The notes: generated by a model not told the origin, from the letters alone. A stretch of 64,000 nt of DNA from Toxoplasma gondii ME49 (GCF_000006565.2 NC_031470.1:932954-996953); one strand, 5' to 3'; numbered from the stretch's first letter, positions 51,176-64,000 are shown. A program made the numbers and translations.

Positions 51176-54100
51176 ATGGCTGCAAATCCGCGTCTTCTCG
51201 CCCCGTGTGGAGAGAGTCCCGCGTCTCCTCTGGCCATGTCGGCGGTGTCCGCCCACTCTGTCTCCCGCGAGTCTCCTCTGTCGGGCGCGTCCTCTGTTTC
51301 CTGTCGAGCCCTTGCTGAGGTGACGTTTCTGCCACATTCTCTCGCGCCAGGTGGAGGCGCCCCGCTCGCATCGCTTGCCCAGAAGAAAAACGAGGAGGGC
51401 TTGGAACCCACAGAAAACATGCCGTTGAGTGCGCATGCGGCCGACATGTTGCGGAAGGAACTGTTCAGCGTCCGCGTTGCAGGGCGCTACAAGGCAGACC
51501 TGGTCGGAGCCTGTCTCTTCATGCGACACGGTGCACGGACTCCGAAAGAGAATTTCTCAATCTCGGCCACTGGCACGGAGTCTAGCCGCTTTCCCCCAGG
51601 AGACATAGGCAGGTCTCCCTCGGAGGCAGACAGAAATCGAGCAGCTGCTGGGGACAACTCCGGGGCAAAGCCCCAGAAACCCGGCTACCCTGGAGTCCCA
51701 GTTGTCGCCGCCGCGGAGCCACAGGCGATAGTTCCGGAGGCAGGGAAGACTGGAGAAAAATCATCCCAAAACGGCCTTGTCCAGCATCCAACAGGGACTC
51801 CAAAGAGGCCCCGCGAATCGCGGAACGAAGCAGGATGGAAGTCGGAGAGCCGCAGCGTTTCGCTGGCGTCTGATGGGGGCTCTTTCAAAGAGACTCCGGA
51901 CACGAAAAGTGTTCCCAGACAAGGAGAGGGCACGTCTTCTGGCCTTCCTTATGGCATTGAGGAACGCCAAGAGGCTGCAAACGGTGCAGAAGAGCACATT
52001 CCAAAAGGCGGGAGTGTGGACCCTTCGGTCGTGCATGTGTCGCAGGCGCATGCATGCAGGCGGGAGGCAGGTGAACATGGGACGGCCCTCAGTACAGCAA
52101 GGCCTTCAGATTCACGCGGGCCTACGGTCTGGCGCCCCCCTTCCATTGCCGGTTCTGGCTGTGGTGCATTTTCGATGAACTCCTTCGTGGAAGCTGTAGG
52201 AGGGAACAGAGTCACTTCGTCTGTAGTAAATGGCGCCCAGCGCGGCCTCTTGGGGCACGTGCCTCGCGAACACTCTCCGGCGCGGTCGTCGCCTCCTGGA
52301 GCGGAGATAGACGCCGACGCGCCAGCGGGCCTCGCGCCGGAGATGCCGTGTTGCCCGGAGGAGACAGAAGAGAAGAAGGGCGCTGGGGCGGCCCACAGCA
52401 TTGCTGCTCAGGTCGAAACCTCCAAAGAGCGAGCGAATTCGAGGGTGATCAAGGATCACAGCGTAAGCGCAAACAAAGCGCCCTCCGGGTGCTGGTTCGG
52501 CGTGGTGCCCATGGGCCCCTGTGGAGGTCATCCCGCGAATCGCGCGCAGCAAGTGAGAACATCCTTGTCCTTCCTGGCTTTTCCCCCCACGCCGCTGTCT
52601 CCACAGTCTCCAGACCCTACTTCCACGGCGTCATCGTCCTCGTCTACACCGATCTCGTCTCGCTCGCGGTCGTGTTCCTCTGGAGCGGAGGCGGCTCTCG
52701 CAGTCGTCGCCGGTGCATCACCGCAGACCTGGCGTGCGGTCTCTCCCAAGGCTGCTCGGGGCCCGAAAGGGAGGCCTGCATTCACTCCGACGTACGGCTT
52801 TGAGAAGACACTTTCCTCGGATGCGGTGCTGCCTGCCGCCTCGAAAGCAGGAACGCCCATGCCCGCACTGCCCTGCAAGGCGTCCCCTTCTGTCGCCACC
52901 CTTCCTCTCGCCTCGACCCTTCCATGCCGTCCCGAGGTTCTTCTGCAGACTCCGGGCGTGGCGGAGGTGTCGCCGGCGAGGAGCGTCCTCCTCACACCGG
53001 GTCGCTCTCCTTCTGCCCCGCAGGGGGCCGCCTGCCCCTTCAATTGCGCCCCCGGCCTGCTCACCGCGGCGGGCTGGCAACAAGCTGCGTGCATCGGCTG
53101 CGCTCTGCGGCGGAAGCAGCGAATAATCTTGAGGAATGCCTTCTTGCGCGAGTGTTTGGAAACGCTCGAGGGGGGCGAAGAAGCTCGCGAAGGCGGTGGC
53201 CGTAGTCAACCTCTCCAAATTCAAGGGGCCCCTTTTCGCGGGGCCGACAGCGCATGCAGAGAGGGCGGCACTCGAAGCATGGGGAGACCTTTGGATCGCG
53301 GAGAATCCCCGATGCAAGAGCACAGTGCGTACGCGGAGACGCACAAGGACCAGACGCTTCTCCAGCCGACCGATGCCTCCGAATCCTGCGGCGTCAGCGC
53401 CTCCTCTTGCTTGTCTCCTCGCTCGCGGGCCTCTGATGCACTTGCCTCTTCTTTGACAGCGCCCGGTCGCGCGGCTTCCTGTCCTCAGTGTCGCTCTTCT
53501 CTCCCGCAGTCCTGCAACCCGTCCCACGATTCCTCTACTTCAACTCATGTGGACCCGTGCGCGGCCGCCTGTCTCCACGTTTGTCCTTCTGTCTTTTCTC
53601 CGTCTGTGTCTTCTTCTGTCTCTTCCCGCTCTGGCAACTCAAGCTGTAGCGCTGCCGGCAGCATCTCAGGAGCGGGCTGCCCTGGCGCCCCCCTGGCTGG
53701 TTGTGGACACCCTCCTGCTTTTTCGACGTCTCCCCAGGGTGTGTGGTCTTCCACAGCAGCTCCGGAGCTGCCCACAAATTCGGATTTCCAAGGATTCATT
53801 CTCGACCGCTGCTCGTCGTTGTTCCTATGCAGCACAGAGTCGCTGCGTTGTCAGCAGACCGCCGAGGGCGTCCTCGCGGGTCTCCTCCACGGACCAGGTG
53901 CCTTTCGCGAGATCCGGCGTCCTTGCGGCTCTCTGGAAGCGGTCGGGGGTCGACCTGCCTCTCCCCAGAGTGGCACTGTATGCAAGCCTTTCGACTCCTG
54001 CACTGAGCAGGCTTCCGCGCGTCTCTTCGTAGCGCCTCGAAGCGCGCGGGAGACTCGAGGCGGAGACAGGGCGAAGACAGAAGTCAACGGCAAGAAAGGG

Positions 54101-57100
54101 GACCTTGGGGGAGAGAGGCAATCCGCCGGGAGGGAGGAGATGAAGGGCGGCGGTCGATGGCCCCATGCGAAAGAAGAGAACGCGGCGGGGCCTCTGAGGG
54201 GAGGGTTTCCAGGCCCTTTTGAGGCATGGGGTCGAACAAGAGGCGTCTGCCTCCACGTCGCCCCCTCGGGGTCTCCACTTGCCTCGGCGCTTAAGGCGAA
54301 AAGCCAAATTGTGAAGTTTCTCAAGCAGCGGTGTCTAGCGGAGTCTGTCTGCTACCAGAGAGCTTGCCTCCAGGTAAGATGAGAAAAAACCGAAACTTCG
54401 TTGAGCAGCGTCTTTGGTAAAGGGTGCCCTCGAGGGAAATCTTGAGACAAAACAGTCGCACTTGAGACAAAGCATGTGGGTTTTCCGCAGAACTGATCTC
54501 AGAGGCGGCGGAGACGCTTGGCTCTCTTCGGCGCCGAGCGGCGCATCTGCCGAAGTCTGCGTGCACGTTTGAGAAGAGGATCTGTCGTTTTCCAGGCGCT
54601 ACACACATGCCACGGAAGAACGAACGCACCTCAGAGAGAGAAGGGAGGGGCACGACGTATCTGATGTACCGTTCAATCGATATTGAAGTAATTTTACTTT
54701 GCCTAGAGAACCGACAGCAAGTGCTCAGCGCACACGCTCTCGAATGCGTCCTGATCAAAAGAATTGAACATTTTCTCAGAGAGATCTTTTTGTTCCCTTC
54801 GTTTCTTTCTGTCTCTGTGCTTCGCAGCTGCGTGCAGAGTCCGATTTGCTGCGACAGTTGACGGGTTGGGAGGAGAAGGCGGGCTTGAAGGTGATGAAGA
54901 AATTCGTTTCTTCGTACAGCACGTACCTCTTCCACGGCGTGCCTCCGCCGCCTCTGAGCAACGGTGTGATTCAGTCCAGACCAGCAACGGCAGACGCGCC
55001 GACGACTGCGTCGTTTGCCACTTTTTTCGGGGACCTCTCACGTCAGTCTTCTGCGCTTTTTTCGCCGTTCGACGAGGCTCATGCAGTCTCCATGTCTCCG
55101 CCGCTCTCCCGGCAGCGGTCCTCTTCGCCGTCTCAGGCCGCGAGACCCCTCGCGCCCGAGGCGGCGCGGAGCGCTGGACTTGCCGAGGGCAGGGAGACAA
55201 AGCAGTGGGGGCTGGAAGGGAGCGAGGAGAGGCGCAACGGAGACACCGCATGCGGGAGAAGCAGCGAACAGGACCCGAGTGCGCCGGGCGCCAGCCTCGA
55301 GAGAAGAGCAGAGGCGAGCAGGCAGCTGACTACGCAAGAGGTGGACGCCGAGAAGGAACAAAAGGAAGAAGCGCCGGACGCGCCAGTCTCTCTGCTGCAG
55401 GCGATTTTCTTGGGAGCAGACGTGATCACGCGTCTCCAGTTCGGCGAGGAAGAAGAAGTGGGCTGGCGCGCGGGGGGAACTTCGCTCCTTGAGCTCGCAA
55501 GTCGCCTCGAACGAATGGCTGACTGGTGTCTCGAACGTGAACAAAGCTGTCACGCGACCCAGCAGACTCCTGGAAGAAAGCCGGCGCGGGCGTCTCGTTC
55601 CACCCCGTTTCCTTCGGCAGATAAAACGCACAGGGAGAAAGAATGGCCAGCCCCAGAGTGCGAGACTCGGCGACAGAGTGGGGGAGAACACGAACAGGAA
55701 ACAGACGTAGCAAAGGGCGCCGCGGAGGAGTTTGAGGACCGGAGCGAGCAGGCGAGCGGCACCGAACCTCCGCTGCTGCAAATCTTCGTGACGCACCAGT
55801 CCGCCCTCTTGGCACTGCAAGGTGCCTTGAGTGTACCGACAGAGGAACTTCACGTCCCGGCGTTCGGGTGCTACATCTCAGCCGAACTGCTTCGTCTCAA
55901 CCGGTCTTCCGCGGGAGACGACTGGGACTATCCCATCGTGGGAGACGAGGCAAAGGGGACGGCAGACGCGGAGGAGCGGCGGGAAGAAAGCCGCGCCGAA
56001 CGCGTCGGGAGAAAGACATGGAAGCAAGGGGAGAGAAGCCATTCGCCGTGGTTTTCGTACTTAGAGTTCGATAAACAGCGAGAGAACAAGGCGGGGTGTG
56101 GGGGTTCCCCTCTCTCCCCTCTTCATGCCCTTTCTCGCTCTGAGGAGGAGCTGTCCTCTTGCACCAGCACGCCACGAACCGCACCGACTGATGAGTCATC
56201 GTCTCTCTCGTGTTCTCTGGTTTCCGGCCGGGCCAGCGCTGCGACGGACAGCGTCGAGAGCCATGGGACTTCTTTTGAGGGTGACAGGGGATACCCTCCA
56301 TCGAATCAAAGTGCGAGGGAAATGGTCGGCTTTCAGCTCTCCTCGTCCGTGCCATCGTATACAGCTGAGAACGCGGCGTCTCCGATCTCTCTCCCGGTGC
56401 CAGAGGTGCCGGTTTCCCCTTCGTCTCCTGCTACGCAGCCTTCTAGTCGTCCGCCTGTGTCTCATCCGTTCTTGGAGAAGCTTACGAGCCGAAAACCGAG
56501 AGAGGCGCGGAAGAAGCATCCAGGGTATCTCATTCGGTGGACCATCAATGGGTCGCAACCGGTTGTTCTTCCTCCCAGTCTCCGTTTCAAGCCACCCTCT
56601 CAGCCACCTTTCTACGTATCGGGTTCTCCCTCTGCGTCAGCTTCTGCTTCTTCTCCTGTCTCTTCTGTGTCCTTGTCGCTTGCTTCCTTGTCATCGAGAG
56701 GCGAAGGGCAGGAGGAGCGAGACAAGGCGACTCTGGCGGCCAAGTTGGAGCAGGCTCTTCAGGAGAGGGGAGAGCGACTGTACGCGCTTCAGCACTGTGC
56801 AGCTGCTTCGGAGTATTCAGCTGCAGATGCGCTGGTGCGCAGCGTGCTGGCGGAGGAGGCTTCGTTCCTCTCTCGTTTTCCGCTTCTGAAGGACGCAGAA
56901 CCGCGAGTAGGCATGCAAGGGGAAGAACAAGCTGGAGGGCTTGAAATGCATGGGTGTGTGCCTCCCCAGGAAGCGGAAGGAGAGAGCGGTCCAGGCGGTG
57001 CGTGCGGAGCCGTTTCTTCAACGCAGGTCACTCTCGTCGACCCGGAAGAAATAACTCAGTTTCTCTGCTGCAGGCAAATGCCGTGCTTCTGCTTCCACTG

Positions 57101-57482
57101 TCTCCAGCGAGCGGAGAGACGCCTGTGGAGTCAAAGGCAGAGAACGGGGCAGGGGAGCGAGACGGGGAGACTGAATGAGGTGGAGCCGGGAAAGAATGAA
57201 GGTGGGACGGGGCGGGGGCAAGAGGGGGAAACAACGCATGACGAAGAAAGACTGTACGAAGAGAACGAACTCGATTTCGAAACGTGCAACATTGTGGAAC
57301 TGGACCGCCTTTTGTCGTTCCTAGACGAACGAATTGCCAAGTATGGCATGCCGATCCCCGTGGGGGACGACTCCCGCAGCCACCCGGAGCTCGCGCTTCA
57401 GACTCAGGCTAGAGATGGAAAGGGCGACGCATGTGCTAAGAAACGGGACGCGGAGCTGGAGACCGTGAGACATAACGTGTAG
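51176..57482 (+). CDS. Giant histidine acid phosphatase family protein
   Basis: Two exons (51176-54373, 54828-57482; donor CTCCAG|GTAAGA, acceptor TTCGCAG) encode about 1950 residues. Landmarks of the histidine acid phosphatase fold appear in the right order but far apart. They are FMRHGARTPKENF (RHGxRxP at 117-123, nucleophilic His118), GLLTAAGWQQAACIGCALR (about 627), RCSSLFLCSTESLRCQQTAE (about 878), FVTHQSALLALQGAL (H1389), FGCYISAELLRL (about 1412) and GYLIRWTINGS (about 1631). The spaces are filled by Ser/Pro/Gly-rich, probably disordered insertions, so a roughly 400-residue domain spans 1500. In the second catalytic motif the usual His-Asp (or His-Ala-Glu) is His-Gln. Activity is therefore uncertain. 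A cysteine cluster (CRQMPCFCFHC) lies near 1812. There is no signal peptide or membrane segment, so it is probably cytosolic. Substrate cannot be inferred. The start ATG (GAGGCAATGG) is the first in frame; the GTG-initiated extension upstream is ignored. Confidence 0.85.
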
Positions 57483-60400
57483 CTGGGAACGTCGGGGAAG
57501 GGAATGTGAAACGCCTCAGTGCAAGTGCTCGAATACAAGAAGCTTCTCCAGCCACAGTGTGTCGGGCGACTCGCATACGAGGTGAACCATGTAGTATGCG
57601 TTGTGTGGAGCGAGCCGCTGTCGGCGTTCGCAGCGGATGCAGCGTCGTGTCATTACAGAGAGAATTGCACCAACGGAAAAGGTGGGCATACACTAGCGGT
57701 GGCTGTAGGGTAGGATGGGGAGACATCCGGAGGAGTTGGGCATGGAATGGACCCCAGGGGAGAAGCTGATCATCTTGACGAAAGGCATTTCGAGGTGGAG
57801 ACACCTAAAGCAGGCAGCCTCGTACCAAGGAACTGTGGCAGTCGTTTCGTGAGGCCGTTCTCTGGGAGAGGCTTGGGAATAAACCAGTAGCTGGAGCTGC
57901 TTGTGGTAGGTGGGTGAATAAAGGTGGGACCCGGTGAAGTCTGCAAAGACTGTCACCGTGGTTGTCTGTCATTACGCAAGAATCTAACTGGCACTCAAGA
58001 TAAATACGCTTTGTAGGCGAATCTTCGTGTGTACATCGGTGTGTGTACTACCATTCCCAGCTGGTGTCGAAGAAAAAGCAAGACAGGACGCTGATTATGT
58101 TGAACCAGGACAAGTTGTTTTCCGCATTCACGGGGAAGTCGTAGTTGCAATGGATTCTGGGAGTTCCGACCTCCTGTCCAATGGCCGAGGGAACGTGCGG
58201 ACCCGCTCTTGGGGCAGTGTGCAGGCAGCATAATGTAGATGGCAATCGAACTCTGCCGCTGTCTCCTGTGTCTTTTTTTGTGCGGTCGGCTGTTTCGACC
58301 CATCCAGCCGGGCACAAATGATCCGCCGTGGGGACAGTCGAAGTATTTCCGATTTTGCTTCTTTGTCACTTTCTGCTGAACGCGTGTCTATTTTTATGTT
58401 CTGTGAGCTGAATACGGCGTCGGGCCGTCTTCAAGATGATTTCCCGCTTTCTAATTTCAAGGCAGAAGACTGCGTCGGAAGCACCTCAAAAGTGTATCTT
58501 CCATAATTTTTGCAAAGTCGAGCAATGAATTGGCACTGGAACCCATGCGCGTCTGAAACGCCTTTCTCACGTTTTTGCACTGAGATGGAATGTTCCACCT
58601 GCCACACTTCCTAGAAATAACAGGAAAACCAGTTCCATTTTATGCGCTTGAGCGTGCGGTCTATTACGTTATGGGAGCCGTCATTAGACGTTTGGGTGTT
58701 CAGGTCATCTGAATCAAGGACTCATCGTAACAAGCCGGAATGGCTGAAGGGGGTCAATGGAGTCTTTCATAAACTATGGGGGTCGGTGCCGTAAAGAGAG
58801 GAAGGCTGGCGTTCATTGTGGGCGAAGTCGATTCTTCGATACAACTTTCACAAAGGCCAAGGTTTGTTCTCGTAATACGAGAACATCGCAGTGCAGTTCT
58901 TTACTCTAGTGCTCTCTTTTTCTTAAATTAGAACTTCGAAGTTCCTTCTTAAACCCCATTTTTTCCGTTTGACCTGTGGCTGGTATCGCTTTCCGCAGAG
59001 GCCAGACGGAAGCTGCACTCATGGTCTGCGGGATCGCCGTAAGTATTGAACAAGCAAACTATGGCTAAATCCAAACCGCGAAACTGGCACTATCACCACG
59101 CTGTAGAACAAAAGGAAGCGCGCCGGTAAAGCGACCGCTACATATTCATGTAGCCACCATTGTCAGGCATTGCCTGCGGCGTGAACCCTACGCATACACG
59201 GACTTCCGTCGTCCGCCGTTTTTTTGCGAACACAGTTGTTCCACACGCTACTAAAGAAAGACAGGTGAAGACGTGTTCCTCTGTATATCAGAGCAGTATA
59301 TTGTTCTTGTGCTCTGAACCTTCTGTTCGAAGTCGGTGCGGTTGAAACACTTCACCTATGCGTAAGAAGAAGGCTCAAGCGTGATCCAAACATTTGCTAC
59401 ATACCGGTACGAGATTGTACGCGTGAAACAAAAACTCTGCGCAGAGGCTTCCAAGATGCATCGAGCACATATCCCGCCGTTTGGTTAACCATTATGTGGA
59501 CTGTCAGGGACGACGCAGTGGTGGCTTTGAGAACTTCGGATTTCTTTCACTCCTACGCGAGTTACGGATTTCGATGAAGTCGCTGATCGTTGACGACCAG
59601 TATTCGCGGTCCACCTATCGTTTGCAGTACAACGAAGAAATGTTGATGGGATGGTGCGTCCATGCAAAACACGCCAGCTTGTCGGTGTGAAGCAAATAGA
59701 TTCTCAGTCATCAGGATGAACCGCTAAAAGGCAGTGAAAGCATGGTAAATGAATATCCGCACAAGTGTCAAACAAACATGGCATGAGATGAGCTGCGTGA
59801 TCAAGTTCTAGCGCAGGCTGTACAGTAATATTCTGCTCAAAATACAAGTTTAACTGCGGCATGCGCGCAGTTCATGGGAAACTTTCTTTCCGCCATTGTC
59901 AGCGCTTTCTAAGAGTATGACCTTGCTCCCATGCATCACCACGAGACTGCTAAACCCTCCCATCTGTCCCTCCTGCACTTGCCAAGATTAATGCCGTTTC
60001 TCTGTTTGTCCCTTCTGCTACGAGCAGAGAGAAACATATCGATCCTCCACGGAGAATAGTAGAGTACGCTTGTGCGAACGACGACTTGATGCACGCGAGT
60101 GCGTCGCCCCGATACACTGTAGTTTCACACCGCCCGTTGGTCAGAGTGGAATGCGCATATTTTGAAGCTAGATCGAACGCGACAAGCGGCCAGTAATAAA
60201 GTGCGACTGCAGTGCCTGAAAGGACCACGTTGACGGTTGTAGCACTAACTACTGTGGGCATCTAACGGATGAAATTCTTGATGAAAATCCTTGCAGGAAA
60301 TTACTGGTTTAACGGCAGATCTCGTCAGGTGGACTGGGAGCGACGATAGTGAAGCGATCAGTGAAAGATTCCTGTGAATCAGTCCTTCACGAATAAGGAT

Positions 60401-61310
60401 ACAAAGAGACGTCCTGACTTGGCCTACTAATCCCTTGTTGTTCTGCGGCATGGTTGTCTCCTACCGCCGTTGCTGACAGTAGTCTCGAAGGCTATCCTGA
60501 TCGATACGCGCGACAAAGCGGAGCATATCGTGCGAGAACACTTTGAAAAGTATATGAACAATGAATGCCCTCTGCCAGTATCACTTTCTTGGAACAGCGA
60601 AAGCTTCTTGTAGTTGACTACCGAGGGAGATGGGCTTAGAACAGTAGTTGCATCCACGCATCACCTTCGACCACAAACACACGAAGAGCCATGGAGTAAT
60701 TCTTTCGACCCTGGACTAGCAAAGGATTTGTACTGGCGAGGTGGATGGTTTTCTCACTCTGAAGCTGGTGTGCTGCAGCACTCCACTGCGAAGCTCCATC
60801 TGCTTGATTTCCTTCTGACAGTAGACAACACCGGACGAAGAAGCCAAAGTCTCCACGTGCTAACACGGGATGAGCTCATGTCTGTTTTTTCGTTACACCA
60901 GAAAGAAGCAGTCCAACAGGGTTCATCAGTTTCGGCGTGGAACCGATGCGCTTTTTCTAGGAAATCCCGGAGTTATGGGTTTGTCCTGACTCTTGACAAG
61001 AGCGCCTTTATATCCCCCGCATGAGCGTATAGTTAACGAATGGAAAACTTCAACTTGAACTAAGTACTAGCTCTAATCAATCAGAAAGCAAAAAATATTC
61101 GCTGATGTGTTTACATGGTTCACGGGGGTCGCATCATCTGTACCGCCAGTTTCATTTTTCTCGTCACCAAACGGGACGTCGGTTCGAGTGTGTTGCCATT
61201 TAGTGCTTCCTATGGGCTGTGTGCGCTTTGAGTGGAAGGACCTAGGTAGCATTTAGTGCATTGATTTGGAAGCCATCACGAGCTGTAGCGCGTCATATTA
61301 CCTTATTCTG
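57483..61310. other. Intergenic region between converging genes
   Basis: 3' flanks of the phosphatase-like gene (+) and the IFT57-like gene (-). A + strand ORF of 136 codons (60614-61024) and several smaller ones show no motif, no start context and no splice partners. I see no supported gene. Confidence 0.45.
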
Positions 61311-64000
61311 TTAGCTATATGTTGCTCTGTCGCGAGTGACACGCTCATGAAAAAGAGATTGTCTGTTGACAGTGATTTCCTTCTCCATCTGAAATATTTT
61401 TCACATTTTGGGGGGGCCTTTGTAGCAGTACGCCTCACAGCGAATCTGTGTTACAAGGTGTACCCCTCAATAGCAATCGAAAATGGCGCCAAATCGTTTG
61501 TTGACGACCTCCCCGTTCGATCTATTCGTTGTGATAATCCGATTCATGGTTGACTTTATCCGCGTCCTTAGTCAAGTACACGGCGACAACACTTTCCGAT
61601 CATCTCTAAGTCTTTCTCACCCTCAAAGTCGTCAGCGTTTTCGTCAGCTCCTGAATTGGTCTTGCGTCGGTTGCCCTGTTGCATTTATCTTGCAGAAGCT
61701 TGCTACTTCTGTCGCATGCTTCCTGTGCTACAGCTTGTTTTGTCTGAAGGTCCTCTAGTTGAACGACAAGCTTCTGGCGCCGTTTGGTTTGATTTACGAG
61801 CTCCTGATGAACTTCCCCATGATCAGAAATCTGCTCGAGACAAAGGAGACGGAAAAGGTACCCTACCTCTATAGTAGGGGACCTTACAAACGTTGGACCT
61901 ACCGCTGCAGACTGCCTCATGCCGTTGATTCCTAAGCATCGGGCAAAGATGAAGACTAGAATTCAAATTGATGGACCAGTTCTCCAGTGAAGATGCCTAT
62001 GATGTATTCTGTTTCAAAAAGAAGGATCGTATTTTCCACAGCAGTCAGCTGCGATAGGAAATACTGACTTTCAACTGTTGTGTGCGTGTCCACGAAGTAT
62101 CAAACCAATCAGATGAAAGAATAAGTCACTTTTTGGGACTGCACCAACCGTCAATCAGGTTATTTTTTCCTCACAATATGTGAAAACTTCTGTTCAATCC
62201 ACTTTTCTCTCGTCTCAACTTTCGTCAACATCTCCTGCAGCTCTTCGTGTAGCTGCTTAAAGGCGTGGCAGAGGCTTGGCAGTTGCTCGTCGAAGGTTTT
62301 CTTGAACTCCAGGGTTTGCTGGAAATGTAACCGCCATTCATCATTCTCAGACAAAAGCATGCTGTCACCTTCTCCAACTCGACTCTCTGATGAATGAGAA
62401 GAGGATCCGAGACCCCTGAGCAACAGCTTCCGTTGATGATGTTTAAGTCTGAGATGCACACGCTAACGCGCAGGGGGAAGGCAGCCACGGATCTTTCGTT
62501 GGCTCATCCAGTCAACGCGCTGCATGCCTGTGGACTTTAGTTTTTCCTCATAGGGCTAAATACACTGCTGTCTCAAGATCATGTGTGGAAGCCCTTCTTA
62601 AGCAAGCTCCTGCAGCCATTCTCTTTATGGTTTTCTTCTTTTGCAATGGTACCGATGTGAGAAACAGGGCGTATCCGCTTGAGCTACGTAGCAGCTAAGT
62701 GAAAATATTTTTAGTAGACCGATCAAATTGTTCACATGAAGAATTAGGCAGACCAAGGAGCAGTTGGAGCACTTGTAGCCTGATTTATCTTTTCTCAAAC
62801 TGCTGTTGTTGCGTGATAAGCTCTACATGTAGACGTATGCTCCTTTCAGAACACGAACGCCACTGTAAAAGCAAGCCGGTGATGAAGCTGGGGTGTACTA
62901 AGACAGTTCAAAAAGACCGATGTCCACGTAGCACATACCTCGACTTCTCCCTTCCACTGATCTTGCACAAAGGTACGGGACATCTTGTTGATGGCTGAAG
63001 CAGCAGGCGCTGCTTCGGGTTCATTCAAGTCCTCCTGTCAAAGGTTTTGCGAGTCATACGGTGCGCATTTCCACGTGAAAGACAAACGTCGAAAACGTTA
63101 GTCACTTGTGTCCTTGCTGTAACACGGTCCGAGTGGAACGGTTTAGGAGCGGCGTGCAACCACCTCTGCCCCGCGGGTTGCTAAAAATTTCGCGACACAT
63201 CACTTCACTTACTGCTCGTCGAGCTTCAATTTCTCCGTCCTCGCTGTCCGATGAGAAGAAACCGGAATGTGCGCCGAGATCGGCTTCGTGGGACTCGGCG
63301 AAATCTTCGATGCTCTCAACAGAGTGTGTTGCACCGCATTTCCTGTTGCAGGGGTCATAGGTAGGCAATTGTAGGGCGCGACCCGTTACAAGCTGATCCA
63401 CAAGCAAACGCAGGAAGTCACTTTCCCTGCATTAGAAGCCAAGTTAGGAGAATGACAGTTCTCCCGGACTGTCACGGTCAAGGCACCTACACAGAAAAAC
63501 CACAACTTGTCACCCACACCCTTCGTCAGGAATTTTACGGAATATCGGATTTATTTTTGCACGCTCGGTGAACAATACCGTTCATCTTCTACAAGTTGTG
63601 GTTCTCAGTCGCCTACCTCTTTCAGCAGCTCATGCAACACTTTGCAGGGGATGTAACCCCAGCCCTGCGTAGAGTGGTGCACAGTTAGCAGTGCAACCAA
63701 CAAACACCGCAGTGACCGAGTGGACATAACCAAACATGATACACGGACCATTTCTAAATCTGTTACGGGCAAAACAGCGTTACTTTTTTCCACGCGTCGC
63801 ATCCATGAAATTACTATTCTCCCTTCGGTAGTCTCAGTGATCCGAAACCACGTTCGGCACGTAGATGAGATTGTTCTATACATAAACGAACACCCGGCGG
63901 CAACATATCTGGTGACAATGAAGTCAGGGCGGGTAAACAGCGTTGCATTTCACCTAACAAGGAGTGGCTTACTTCCTGGCACATCGTACCTTTCTCAGAC
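61311..64000 (-). CDS. IFT57: IFT57-like intraflagellar transport protein (5' part outside window)
   Basis: Subunit of the IFT-B complex that moves cargo in flagella; in coccidia only microgametes are flagellated. Exons read on the minus strand: 63664-63617 (GWGYIPCKVLHELLKE, matching the family's GYGEHVCYVLD), 63426-63213 (acidic linker FFSSDSEDGEIEARR), 63034-62939 (EDLNEPEAA and QWKGEVE), an exon ending at 62175 (NDEWRLHFQQTLEFKKTFDE, EMLTKVETREKWIEQKFSHI), 61830-61621 (coiled coil, ending ATDARPIQELTKTLTTLR) and 61388-61311 (MEKEITVNRQSLFHERVTR, then stop). The DWR...SREKYI block and the TD-x-x-P coiled-coil block are the IFT57 signatures. The last three junctions are in phase. The start of the exon ending at 62175, the link between the 63617 and 63426 exons, and the N-terminal exons are not resolved. 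The gene continues past 64000. Confidence 0.8.

Noticed and set aside
55038..55853. Minus-strand ORF of 271 codons
   Set aside because: Opposite the phosphatase-like exon 2; composition is that of a shadow frame.
60614..61024. Plus-strand ORF of 136 codons in the last intergenic region
   Set aside because: No ATG, no motif, no splice signals; lies in the 3' flank of converging genes.

Overview
The window is eukaryotic nuclear DNA from an apicomplexan of the coccidian type, most likely Sarcocystidae (Toxoplasma, Hammondia or Neospora). The reasons are an alveolin protein of the inner membrane complex, an intraflagellar-transport subunit (coccidia build flagellated microgametes), many 200-800 base introns with GT..AG ends, and long low-complexity insertions in conserved proteins. 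I cannot decide the genus from sequence alone. All gene models were built by hand from open frames, splice signals and family motifs, and intron phases were checked for each junction unless stated otherwise.

Layout, left to right: (1) the 3' end of an unrecognised + strand gene (1-798). (2) A minus-strand gene for an MPDU1-like PQ-loop membrane protein (3693-7411, eight exons), invisible in simple ORF lists because its exons are short. (3) Divergent from it, glutamine-hydrolysing asparagine synthetase (10681-16909, eleven exons). (4) A large WD40 protein (from 19341) whose exons are resolved up to about 25117; a 20-base assembly gap sits in its first intron. (5) An SRPK-type protein kinase (29029-40212, fifteen exons, 1797 residues). 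(6) An alveolin-repeat protein (42759-44966, seven exons, 398 residues). (7) SPO11 / topoisomerase VI A subunit (46561-47997, six exons, 383 residues). (8) A giant histidine acid phosphatase family protein (51176-57482, two exons, 1950 residues). (9) On the minus strand, converging on it, the C-terminal part of an IFT57-like protein (61311 to beyond 63664; its 5' end lies outside the window).

The genes are independent single-gene units, not operons. Their roles are dispersed: amino-acid synthesis (ASNS), dolichol-sugar use for GPI anchors and glycans (MPDU1), splicing-factor phosphorylation (SRPK), cell cortex (alveolin), meiotic double-strand breaks (SPO11) and flagellum assembly (IFT57). 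SPO11 and IFT57 are both expected mainly in sexual stages and lie about 13 kb apart. I did not find a convincing new multi-gene system. The most notable items are the phosphatase-like giant with a degenerate second catalytic motif, the repeated exon architecture of the alveolin gene, the probable artefact at the assembly gap, and the unresolved WD40 and first genes. No tRNA, rRNA, CRISPR or transposon was recognised.
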